A DNA stretch of 6,101 bases, taken from positions 1 through 6,101 of the forward strand of contig JABSPN010000058.1 in the NCBI GenBank assembly GCA_013214425.1, written 5' to 3'. This document shows positions 1-6,101 of this stretch, piece after piece. How positions within the stretch are numbered: the stretch's first letter is position 1; the number at the start of each line of letters is the position of its first letter. The position numbers and the translations under genes were made by a program. The notes below the pieces were generated by a model that saw only the letters and a list, made by a program, of their open reading frames with translations, ran no database searches and was not told the origin of the DNA. The stretch is from Flavobacteriaceae bacterium (lineage in GTDB: Bacteria > Bacteroidota > Bacteroidia > Flavobacteriales > Flavobacteriaceae).

Positions 1-858
1 TCCAGCAGCAGGATATTGGTCGTCAGCAATATTTAAAATCTGTAAACTTGCAAATCCTGAGTTAGAGAAGTTAGGCGGTGTAAATCCTTGGATTGATACG
101 TTTGCAGCAGGTTCACCATCTAACATAGCTTGTCTTTCCATCGCATAAATACGATCTCCAGCTGCCTGGTCAGATACATAGTATCCATCACTCCAAACTG
201 AAAGCTTGTTATAATCGTTAATAGAACCAATTGTATATACATTCCATCCAGCAGTTAATGGGTTTGGTCCATCAGATACTGCTACCTGAGCTCCACCTCC
301 TAAAAATGATAATACCCATCTTCCCGGAGTTGGGTTAGCTGCTGAAGTTGCCACTGGATCATAAGATACAGTAAGGTCACAACATCCAGCTGAAGGGAAA
401 ATAGATGGATTAGGGTTAGTTTGTCCTAATAATTGCGTACCATCTTTGTCATAAATTGCATATCCAGTATTGAATACTACAAATACGTGATCAGGTCCAA
501 CTGCTAAAGCTGGATCTGTTGGCATAGAATTTGAAAAAGCAGCATCCCATACTAAATCTGGAGTTCTTCCAGGAACTTTTCCTTCTAATTTGTGTCTGTT
601 TTGTGATAAGATATCAGCTTGCATTCCTTTACCAGGAACAATCTCCGCCTTATTGTGATGTACCCTACCATCTTCCATTTCGGCCTCTTTGGTAGTAGAT
701 GGAGTCAGCTCATTTATTCTAGATGCTAAAGAAGGCACATAGGTGTGAGTTGTAGCTGTACCAACATAGGTAGGCCCCACCTTACCGTCTTGTTGTTGTG
801 CATTTAATCCCAATGTCGTACACAATAGTACGGCAAGGAAATAATAAGTAATTTTCAT
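1..858 (-). CDS. Secreted beta-propeller-like protein, N-terminal part (3' end outside window)
   Basis: Partial gene: 286 codons are open from the ATG at 858 to the left edge with no stop. Residues 1-20 form a Sec signal peptide (MK, hydrophobic core YYFLAVLLCTTLGL, probable cut LNA/QQQ after residue 20). There is no lipobox, so the product is exported as a soluble or surface-anchored protein rather than a lipoprotein. Residues 30-90 look like a linker or propeptide. From about residue 100 the sequence has beta-propeller-like strands: a DPALAVGPDHVFVVFNTG stretch at 115-132, YDKDG at 136-140, and a DLTVSYDP...GRWVLSFL unit at 161-186. The last resembles the DPxVxYDxxxxRWVxS blades of flavobacterial sialidase-like secreted proteins. 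Two adjacent cysteines occur at 159-160. Proteins of this type in Flavobacteria usually carry a C-terminal type IX secretion sorting domain, but that end is not in the window. Its function is unknown. The start is supported by the signal peptide and by a good promoter about 40 bp upstream. Confidence 0.88.
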   Translation of the reverse strand, partial: MKITYYFLAVLLCTTLGLNAQQQDGKVGPTYVGTATTHTYVPSLASRINELTPSTTKEAEMEDGRVHHNKAEIVPGKGMQADILSQNRHKLEGKVPGRTPDLVWDAAFSNSMPTDPALAVGPDHVFVVFNTGYAIYDKDGTQLLGQTNPNPSIFPSAGCCDLTVSYDPVATSAANPTPGRWVLSFLGGGAQVAVSDGPNPLTAGWNVYTIGSINDYNKLSVWSDGYYVSDQAAGDRIYAMERQAMLDGEPAANVSIQGFTPPNFSNSGFASLQILNIADDQYPAAG

Positions 859-899
859 TTCTATAAATTTAAGTTTAAACAGTTAACATTTATTAATTT

Positions 900-931
900 C
901 AAATATACGAGTTTTTTCATGAAATAAACAA
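900..931 (-). promoter_or_regulatory. Bacteroidota-type promoter for the secreted-protein gene
   Basis: Read on the minus strand, this has a -33 TTG (929-931), a 21-bp spacer and a perfect -7 TAnnTTTG element, TATATTTG (900-907). The Flavobacterium consensus is TTG, 17-23 bp, TAnnTTTG, so both boxes and the spacing fit. Transcription would start near 893-895, giving a leader of about 35 nt that is A/T-rich and has no Shine-Dalgarno site. The spacer contains a 10-bp perfect palindrome, TTTCATGAAA, at 915-924. Confidence 0.7.
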
Positions 932-974
932 GGTTATACACAATTGATTGCTAGTTATTTGTACAATACTTACC

Positions 975-989
975 CTATAAATGTTATAG
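975..989. repeat. Short inverted repeat upstream of the promoter
   Basis: CTATAA and TTATAG form a perfect 6-bp inverted repeat around a 3-bp centre (ATG), 43 bp upstream of the -33 box at 929-931. It could be a regulator site or chance in AT-rich DNA. It is too weak in G+C to act as a terminator. The rest of the 859-1143 gap shows no open frame, RNA gene or strong hairpin. Confidence 0.25.
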
Positions 990-1143
990 ACTTTGACCTG
1001 TTTTGTGTGAAATTTTTGATGATATCGTAATAAAGTGAATTGATTTTTAACAAAATCTAAATTGAAAGTTGATGATAAAACAATATTAATCTATGTTAAT
1101 TTTCTCAGAGATTTAATTCAAATATGAGATAGTAATTAGAAGT

Positions 1144-2112
1144 TTACAATGAACAATTACCATTTCCAATCTCTTGTCCTGAAGGATTATATGCATTATT
1201 ACTAATCGTGACGTTTCCTGTTACCGAACCAGCAGCGAATAATGTAGTTAAAGCACATAAATCAGATAATTGCGCATTATTATTTATAAAAACATCGTCA
1301 TTAACTGTAGTCAGATTATTGACACCGTCAAGCGAGGTTAAGGCAGCATTGTCTCTAACATTTAGCCATGAATTGGTTGTTGTAATGTTTTCTAATCCAA
1401 GTAAAGAATTTAAAGCAGGATTTTCCGCAATCACGATGCCACCAGTCTGACTGGTTATGTTAGTCAGGTTATTGAGTCCTTGTATTGAAGTTAATGTTGT
1501 ATTTCCTTTTATGAATAAATGTCCAGCTGAAGATAAATTACTTAAACCTGCTAATGAGCTTAAATCTGGATTGTCATAAATAAGTATGCTACCTGTTATA
1601 GTTACCAAATTGACTAATGGAGTTAGGCTAGTAATAGGATCTGCAGTAATAGGATCTTGATTGATAGAAAAATTACCTGTTACTGAAGTATAGCATTGAG
1701 CGCCGAAATCATTTACTTCTTGTTGTGTTGTTAAGGTAGTATTTCCGGAGAAAGCTCCGCCATTACAAGTAGTAGTAAAGGAAAAAGGGCCTGCCCACTG
1801 ACTTAAACCATCTGTTCCACAATCAATCCTAACATACACATCATAACTTGTAGTCGCATCAAGTCCATTAATAGTAAATGGATTGTCTGTTGTATTGATT
1901 AAAGTACCACTACTCTGAATAAAACCACTAGGGCCATATTCAATTCTAAAGTTTGAAGCGGTGCTTGTCCAGGAGACCTTAGCGGAGAAACCTGTTACAT
2001 CACTTACTATTACATTGGTTGGGTTAGCGCAATTGGAAGTAGGTGCATTAGAATCGTCGCTACTACAAGCGATAAATAGACTAAAAATGAATAGTAAAGC
2101 AATTTTTTTCAT
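1144..2112 (-). CDS. Surface lipoprotein with fibronectin III and leucine-rich (receptor-L-like) repeats
   Basis: Complete, 322 residues. The signal peptide is of the lipoprotein type: MKK, a hydrophobic core, then lipobox FIAC with the lipidated cysteine at 16. The mature end reads CSSDDSN, an acidic motif like the lipoprotein export signal of Flavobacteria, so display on the outer face of the outer membrane is likely. Residues 28-116 form a fibronectin type III domain (VSDVTGFSAKVSW, FRIEYG, the turn INGLDATTSYDVYVR, FSFTTTC). Residues 117-310 hold about six leucine-rich repeats of 24-27 residues with the pattern xLxIxxNxxLxSLxGLxNLTxI (for example 176-199, 226-249, 250-273). This resembles the receptor L domain found in many flavobacterial surface proteins. 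Cysteines at 28/98, 116/140 and 286/320 bracket the domains and may form disulfides. The likely role is binding a ligand or surface, but no catalytic motif is visible and the ligand is unknown. The gene diverges from the lipoprotein pair at 2265. Confidence 0.9.
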   Translation of the reverse strand: MKKIALLFIFSLFIACSSDDSNAPTSNCANPTNVIVSDVTGFSAKVSWTSTASNFRIEYGPSGFIQSSGTLINTTDNPFTINGLDATTSYDVYVRIDCGTDGLSQWAGPFSFTTTCNGGAFSGNTTLTTQQEVNDFGAQCYTSVTGNFSINQDPITADPITSLTPLVNLVTITGSILIYDNPDLSSLAGLSNLSSAGHLFIKGNTTLTSIQGLNNLTNITSQTGGIVIAENPALNSLLGLENITTTNSWLNVRDNAALTSLDGVNNLTTVNDDVFINNNAQLSDLCALTTLFAAGSVTGNVTISNNAYNPSGQEIGNGNCSL

Positions 2113-2227
2113 AAGAATCGTAAAAAAGTTAGGACAAGTTGGGTAAAAATTTACGGAAATGCAAACTAGTATATAAAAGGCATAAAAATTTTGCTATCAA
2201 AATGACGCAACCAAAACGAAATTAACG

Positions 2228-2235
2228 TATCTTTC
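2228..2235 (+). promoter_or_regulatory. Weak candidate -7 element for the lipoprotein pair
   Basis: TATCTTTC matches 7 of 8 positions of the Bacteroidota TAnnTTTG box, but no TTG lies at the right distance upstream. If it is used, transcription would begin near 2240-2243. That is downstream of the ATG at 2238 and about 22-25 nt before the ATG at 2265, so it would favour the later start. The 152-bp divergent spacer (2113-2264) contains no convincing promoter for the minus-strand gene. The nearest minus-strand match, TAGTTTG ending at 2162, has a one-base-short box. Confidence 0.25.
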
Positions 2236-2264
2236 TAATGAAATTAAATCAAAAAACTATTACT

Positions 2265-3224
2265 ATGAAACAACTAACTAAACTATCTGTATTACTATTG
2301 TTAATTTTGTTATGCTCTTGTGAGCCTTCAGATGATTCACCTCAAGAAGTACAACAAGATCCGCAACCTTATAATGATGCGAGTTTGAAAGAAGTGATTA
2401 CCCTTGCTACAAATGGAGGTAATCCATTAGGCTTTTCGACAACTTTTTATGACGATGGAAGGCCATTAGATCAGGATTACCATAGTTTTGAGTACGACAG
2501 TAATAATATGCTGTCAAGATATATTCGCACTGGAGGTTTTGGAGCTCAATTACCTACAGATTTTCATTATAGTGGAACGCTATTAACTGAAGAGGTGAAA
2601 ATTTATCAAGGATGTGATGATGGCCACTACCCGAAAACAAGTACAATAGTTTATGATGGAAATATAGTTGAAAAAAATATAATTTCTGAATCTTGCAATG
2701 GAGGCTTAAGTAACAGTAAAATAATTGAGATTTACGAAACAGATCAATATAAACGTTTATTGTCAAGAGAGTTTAATAATCAAATAACAGGAGCTAGTAC
2801 AGGAGATAAACGATATGTTTACGACTATGATATCGATAATAGACTAATTAGGTGTACAGAACTGCATTTTGACGATACAATTAATGATTTTAATTTATTT
2901 GCTCTTCATGAAATTGAATACGATGATAAGAACAATGCTTTTTTTAAATTAGGGCAGCAAAACAGATTGGTTTATTCTGATGTTCGATTTTTCTTTGAAA
3001 GATCACATACAAGTGCAATGCGACATTTTGAGAAAATCATGAATAGTAGTATTAATAATCCGATTCGAGTAATTAGAACATTTGCTGATACGAATCAAAG
3101 TTATATTCTTAGCGAAATAGTATATGAATATGATGATAACGATTATCCTATTGATCGTAAAGATTATTTGCCGGGACATTCAACTACAATACCGTATACT
3201 CATTTTACTTACGAATATTATTAA
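2265..3224 (+). CDS. Lipoprotein with YD-like motifs, first of a tandem pair
   Basis: Complete, 319 residues from the ATG at 2265. An in-frame ATG at 2238 would add nine polar residues (MKLNQKTIT) before a normal lipoprotein signal, so I chose the later start. Residues 1-18 are MKQLTKLS plus a leucine-rich core, and the lipobox is LCSC with the lipidated cysteine at 19. The mature end CEPSDDSP is acidic and fits surface export. The body is probably beta-rich and carries spaced YD-type motifs: FEYDSNN (75-81), VYDYDIDNR (185-193), IEYDDKN (217-223), YEYDDND (287-293), and the terminal FTYEYY. These recall the YD repeats of RHS proteins and small Bacteroidota lipoproteins of the DUF4595 kind, but I cannot assign a family. 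There is no RHS core, toxin domain or catalytic motif. The gene downstream is a paralogue 22 bp away, so the two are probably co-transcribed. The function is unknown. Confidence 0.85.
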   Translation: MKQLTKLSVLLLLILLCSCEPSDDSPQEVQQDPQPYNDASLKEVITLATNGGNPLGFSTTFYDDGRPLDQDYHSFEYDSNNMLSRYIRTGGFGAQLPTDFHYSGTLLTEEVKIYQGCDDGHYPKTSTIVYDGNIVEKNIISESCNGGLSNSKIIEIYETDQYKRLLSREFNNQITGASTGDKRYVYDYDIDNRLIRCTELHFDDTINDFNLFALHEIEYDDKNNAFFKLGQQNRLVYSDVRFFFERSHTSAMRHFEKIMNSSINNPIRVIRTFADTNQSYILSEIVYEYDDNDYPIDRKDYLPGHSTTIPYTHFTYEYY

Positions 3225-3246
3225 TCACTAATCAACTAATATATTA

Positions 3247-4149
3247 ATGAAACCAATATTTTTTTATTCAGTAATATGTCTATTGTGTATAGGACTTGTG
3301 TCCTGCGAATCTGATGATAATGAAACAACTACAGTCACTCTTAATTTACATAAAGTTACGTCTATGCAATTTTCAAATGGTAGTGGTGGCGAGGTATTAC
3401 ATAGCCAAACAGGCTTACCCATAGCTGAGCCTTTCCATCAATTTGATTATGATAGCCAAGAAAGGTTGATAAAAGTTTCATATCCAGGAGGCTTCGGTAC
3501 TTTTACTCACACGTATACCTATGATGATAATTCGGGAAGATTAACTTTTGTAGAAGCCTGTGATATGACAGGGGGGTTAGACCAAATTTATTGCCGAGGA
3601 ATTAATGTCTTTTATGATGGAAACGTTATAGAATACCATAATTTTGATCTATCTACTAATAATGTATATGGCATAGATCGCTATATTTATTCAGACAATT
3701 CGCATAGAACTTTATTACAAAAAGAGTTTTTCGTTCAAGGAGAAATTGACGAGCGATTTATTTATACTTATGATAGTGATGGGAATATGACAGTAATGGA
3801 TAAGTATTTTCGTAATCAAAATGATGGAATTGTATATCATACAAGAAGATATGAGTTTACCTATGATAATATGAGAAACCCTTTTAATTCCTATGCTAAT
3901 TTATATAATTCTGAAGTATATGGTAGATTACATTTTATCTATAACTATTTTTGGAATTATGATTTTGAATTACCAGGAAGAATTTGTCCAAACAATATTG
4001 TGGAATTTAAAGTAATTACTATGAGTAGTGGGAATGAAGTAAATAGGAAGTTTAACTATGAATACAATGCAGATAATTACCCCGTCACAAGAAATTTTGA
4101 AGATGAATCTGGAAATATTTATGATGAAATTTCCTTTGAGTACTACTAA
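3247..4149 (+). CDS. Lipoprotein with YD-like motifs, second of a tandem pair
   Basis: Complete, 300 residues. The signal peptide MKPIFFYSVICLLCIGLVSC has a lipobox LVSC, with the lipidated cysteine at 20 followed by ESDDNE, again an acidic surface-export-like motif. It is homologous to the preceding gene along its whole length. Shared landmarks are a FxYDSxxxL motif and a GGFG after it (67-84), FYDGNVIE (122-129; YDGNIVE in the partner), YTYDSDGN (173-180), NPF (211-213), NN followed by a beta strand (249-259), YEYNADNYPV (271-280; YEYDDNDYPI in the partner) and a C-terminal EYY. Sequence identity is modest, so the duplication is old or the copies have diverged fast. The YD motifs suggest a repetitive beta fold, as in RHS-type proteins, but the chain is short and has no toxin or protease part. 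The function is unknown. The 3' end overlaps the convergent ATP-grasp gene by 4 bp. Confidence 0.86.
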   Translation: MKPIFFYSVICLLCIGLVSCESDDNETTTVTLNLHKVTSMQFSNGSGGEVLHSQTGLPIAEPFHQFDYDSQERLIKVSYPGGFGTFTHTYTYDDNSGRLTFVEACDMTGGLDQIYCRGINVFYDGNVIEYHNFDLSTNNVYGIDRYIYSDNSHRTLLQKEFFVQGEIDERFIYTYDSDGNMTVMDKYFRNQNDGIVYHTRRYEFTYDNMRNPFNSYANLYNSEVYGRLHFIYNYFWNYDFELPGRICPNNIVEFKVITMSSGNEVNRKFNYEYNADNYPVTRNFEDESGNIYDEISFEYY

Positions 4150-5036
4150 AACAACTTTTTAATTCCAGTCGCTAAAACATCGGAAGCTTCCTTATGAAAA
4201 CGGAACCAAAGTTCTGGTTCTACCAATTCTATTTCTGCTAATGAAAGTTTTCCATCGTTGTCTTCAATGATGTCAACACGGGCATAAACGGGATTGGTTT
4301 TACAAGCTTTGATGGTGGCTTCAGCAAAATCTATTTCTTCCTGAGTAGGAGCGTAGTGATGTACGCTTCCACCATGATCATCCTGAATTCTAAATTCTCC
4401 TGATTTGGCAGTTTTTAAAACAGCATGTGTGTATTTTCCGTCTAAAACCATTAGAGAGATTTCACCTTTTTCAATGATGCGTTTTAAAAAGGGTTGCAAC
4501 ATCATGGCTTCTGTTTGGATTAATTCCTGAAAACGCGCTTCGTATTCCTGATAGTTTTCCGAAGAAATTTTATAGGTATCTCTTCCGCCAGCAGAAACAC
4601 AAGGTTTTAAGACACAGGTTTCCCAATTGGTTTCAGCAAGTAATGCTGATAATGTAATCGATTCTCCGATTTCAACAAATCGGGTAGGAGCGATGTGTAC
4701 TCCGTTATCTGATAAATCTTTTAGGTAGTGCTTGTCTATATTCCAACGAATCACTTCCGCAGGATTTAATAAAGTAGTTTGCGTACTCACATGATCTAAC
4801 CAATTCGAAAACTCTTCAAAACGATCTTGATAATCCCAGGTAGTTCTAATAAGCGCATATTGAGTTGTCGACCAATCAAAATCAGGATCATCCCAGGATA
4901 AACGTTGTACTTTAAGTCCTTGATTTTCCAATGCTGTTTGTAATAAACCATCTTCTAGTAAAATATTATCTACAAAGGAGTTTTTTTCAGTCGGATTAAT
5001 ATAATCGGCTTGTGTAAGAATTACGATATCTGTCAT
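4146..5036 (-). CDS. ATP-grasp ligase, DcsG-like
   Basis: Complete, 296 residues, cytoplasmic, with no signal peptide. The N-terminal region (1-90) includes the RTTWDYQDRFEEFSNWL block (64-80), and NPAEVIRWNIDKHYLKDL follows at 91-108. Both are typical of the ATP-grasp subfamily that contains the D-cycloserine synthetase DcsG and many proteins annotated as prokaryotic glutathione synthetase-like. ATP-grasp features are visible in order: K102, the nucleotide-binding lysine and glycine-rich loop LKPCVSAGGRDT (143-154), the hinge MLQPFL (179-184), GEISLMVLDGK (191-201), RVDI with D254, and the acidic metal-binding strand LAEIELVEPELWF (266-278; E268, E270). The family joins a carboxylate to a nucleophile through an acyl phosphate; in DcsG the reaction closes the ring of O-ureido-D-serine. 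No other cycloserine gene is present, so I do not infer that product. The gene starts 9 bp after the stop of the upstream aminotransferase-like gene and is probably translated from the same mRNA. Confidence 0.9.
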   Translation of the reverse strand: MTDIVILTQADYINPTEKNSFVDNILLEDGLLQTALENQGLKVQRLSWDDPDFDWSTTQYALIRTTWDYQDRFEEFSNWLDHVSTQTTLLNPAEVIRWNIDKHYLKDLSDNGVHIAPTRFVEIGESITLSALLAETNWETCVLKPCVSAGGRDTYKISSENYQEYEARFQELIQTEAMMLQPFLKRIIEKGEISLMVLDGKYTHAVLKTAKSGEFRIQDDHGGSVHHYAPTQEEIDFAEATIKACKTNPVYARVDIIEDNDGKLSLAEIELVEPELWFRFHKEASDVLATGIKKLF

Positions 5037-5045
5037 GCGACTAAA

Positions 5046-6101
5046 TTAAAATGTTTTCAGGATTTCCTTAATATTTTTAATCAAAGTTTCTGCATTTTCT
5101 TTATTGAAACAAAGTGGAGGTTTTATTTTAAGGACATTGTCATAAGGCCCATCAGTAGAAACCAGAATATAACGTTCTCGTAAACCGTTCGCAATGGCTT
5201 TGGCAAAGGCGGTTCCGGGTTGTCCCTCATGGTCGAGGATTTCAACACCTAAGAACAAGCCATTTCCTCTTATGTCGGCAATAATAGGAAACTCTTTTTG
5301 AAGCTCTTTAAAAAGTGCGATCAGGTGTGCTCCCGTTTCTTTAGCATTTTGCTGTAGGTTTTCCTCCTGAATAGTTTCCAGTACAGCTTTTCCTATAGCA
5401 CAGGAAACAGGATTTCCTCCAAATGAAGAGAAGAATTCCATACCATTATCAAATGAAGCTGCAATTTCTTCAGTAGTCACAACAGCTGCTAACGGATGTC
5501 CATTTCCCATAGGTTTCCCCAGAATCACAATATCTGGAATGACTTCCTGCATTTCATATCCCCAGAAATAGTCTCCTAACCTTCCAAAACCTACTTGTAC
5601 TTCATCTGAAATGCAAACACCTCCTTGTTTTCTGATTTCAGGATAAACGTTTTTTAAATAATCTTTTGCTAATGGTACTTGTCCGCCACAACCTACAATG
5701 GGTTCAGCGATAAAACAAGCCATTTCATTTTTGTGTGTTGCTATTTTTTTGATGGTTTGTTCAGCATACTGTTTTCCGGCAGTTCCATCGTTTTGTTTGA
5801 ATTCGCCATTGAATGTATCAGGCAAAACCGATTCAATAATGTATTCACTCTTGCCTTTTCCTCCTTTATGATTGTATTTATAATGACTGATGTCTATTCC
5901 CATTCGGGTGTTTCCGTGGTAACCATGCTCTACAACCATGATTCCTTTTTTGTTGGTATGCGTTAGGGCAATTCTAATAGCAAGGTCACTGGCGGCACTT
6001 CCGGAGTTGACAAAGAACACGCGGTTTAATTGCTCCGGAAATTTTTTCAGGAGTAATTCAGCATAGTCATTTAATTCATCATAGAGATAACGAGTATTCG
6101 T
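5046..6101 (-). CDS. Class III PLP enzyme, ethanolamine-phosphate/phosphohydroxylysine phospho-lyase-like (N-terminus outside window)
   Basis: Partial gene: 351 residues are visible and the frame stays open to the right edge. The GTG at 6020 is an internal valine codon, because conserved sequence (NTRYLYDELNDYAELL) continues upstream of it. Class III aminotransferase landmarks, in visible numbering, are NSGSAAS (32-38, PLP phosphate loop), HGYHG (59-63), the IAEP block (131-134), SDEVQVGFGR (165-174; D166 contacts the PLP ring nitrogen), GKPMGNGHP (195-203; K196 is the Schiff-base lysine), FGGNP (227-231) and LKIKPPLCF (324-332). The segments PDTFNGEF, DEVQVGFGR..YFW, KPMGNGHP and LKIKPP closely match the mammalian ETNPPL/PHYKPL branch. 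That branch eliminates phosphate and ammonia from phosphorylated amino alcohols rather than transaminating. In bacteria this domain is often fused behind an APH-type kinase, which would lie outside the window. The SGSAAS loop differs from the common SGSEAND. It forms an operon with the ATP-grasp gene 9 bp downstream. Confidence 0.9.
   Translation of the reverse strand, partial: TNTRYLYDELNDYAELLLKKFPEQLNRVFFVNSGSAASDLAIRIALTHTNKKGIMVVEHGYHGNTRMGIDISHYKYNHKGGKGKSEYIIESVLPDTFNGEFKQNDGTAGKQYAEQTIKKIATHKNEMACFIAEPIVGCGGQVPLAKDYLKNVYPEIRKQGGVCISDEVQVGFGRLGDYFWGYEMQEVIPDIVILGKPMGNGHPLAAVVTTEEIAASFDNGMEFFSSFGGNPVSCAIGKAVLETIQEENLQQNAKETGAHLIALFKELQKEFPIIADIRGNGLFLGVEILDHEGQPGTAFAKAIANGLRERYILVSTDGPYDNVLKIKPPLCFNKENAETLIKNIKEILKTF

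Noticed and set aside
1085..1100. ATTAA / TTAAT inverted repeat as a terminator for the leucine-rich lipoprotein gene
   Set aside because: The arms are only 5 bp with no G or C pairs and no following T run, so the hairpin would not be stable.
1208..1450. 80-residue plus-strand open frame
   Set aside because: It lies wholly inside the leucine-rich lipoprotein gene on the opposite strand and has no promoter, signal or recognisable motif.
1961..2146. 61-residue plus-strand open frame
   Set aside because: It overlaps the signal peptide and first domain of the lipoprotein on the opposite strand. The composition is that of an antisense shadow.
2554..2766. 70-residue minus-strand open frame
   Set aside because: It is antisense to the first tandem lipoprotein, which is supported by its signal peptide and its paralogue.
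2265..4149. RHS/YD-repeat toxin system
   Set aside because: The YD-like motifs are few and irregular. The proteins are short lipoproteins with no RHS core, toxin tip or immunity gene.
4146..5036. A D-cycloserine biosynthesis locus
   Set aside because: The ATP-grasp protein resembles DcsG, but no other cycloserine gene is visible and DcsG-like proteins are widespread outside producers.
5679..5966. 95-residue plus-strand open frame with hydrophobic stretches
   Set aside because: It is antisense to strongly conserved motifs of the PLP enzyme. The hydrophobicity comes from reading the reverse complement of its codons.
6018..6020. GTG as the start of the PLP enzyme
   Set aside because: Conserved family sequence continues in frame to the window edge (NTRYLYDELNDYAELL, then FPEQLNRVFFVNSG), so this codon is internal.

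Overview
The window looks like chromosomal DNA from a marine or environmental member of the Flavobacteriaceae (Bacteroidota). The reasons are low G+C, a Bacteroidota-type promoter (TTG, 21 bp, TATATTTG), A-rich leaders without Shine-Dalgarno sites, and lipoproteins with an acidic SDD motif right after the lipid-bearing cysteine. There are six protein-coding genes, two of them cut by the window edges. I see no rRNA, tRNA, CRISPR array, insertion sequence or prophage gene.

Layout from left to right. (1) Positions 1-858, minus strand: the N-terminal 286 residues of a secreted protein with a Sec signal peptide and a beta-propeller-like region. Its promoter lies at 900-931, in a 285-bp gap that holds little else. 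(2) Positions 1144-2112, minus strand: a surface lipoprotein made of one fibronectin type III domain and a leucine-rich, receptor-L-like repeat domain. (3) A 152-bp divergent spacer, then two tandem plus-strand genes (2265-3224 and 3247-4149, 22 bp apart). They encode paralogous lipoproteins rich in YD-type motifs (YxYDxxxN) and both end in EYY. (4) Positions 4146-5036 and 5046 to the right edge, minus strand: a two-gene operon read from right to left. The upstream gene is a class III PLP enzyme of the ethanolamine-phosphate/phosphohydroxylysine phospho-lyase type, missing its N-terminus. The downstream gene is an ATP-grasp ligase resembling the D-cycloserine enzyme DcsG.

The left two thirds is a cell-envelope region. 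It has one exported protein and three lipoproteins that are probably displayed on the cell surface, and none has a known substrate. The right third is metabolic. The phospho-lyase-like enzyme and the ATP-grasp enzyme are 9 bp apart and probably act on the same small amino compound. That pair is the best candidate for an undescribed pathway, although the substrate cannot be read from the sequence. The envelope and metabolic blocks meet tail to tail with a 4-bp overlap of coding sequences and no visible terminator between them.
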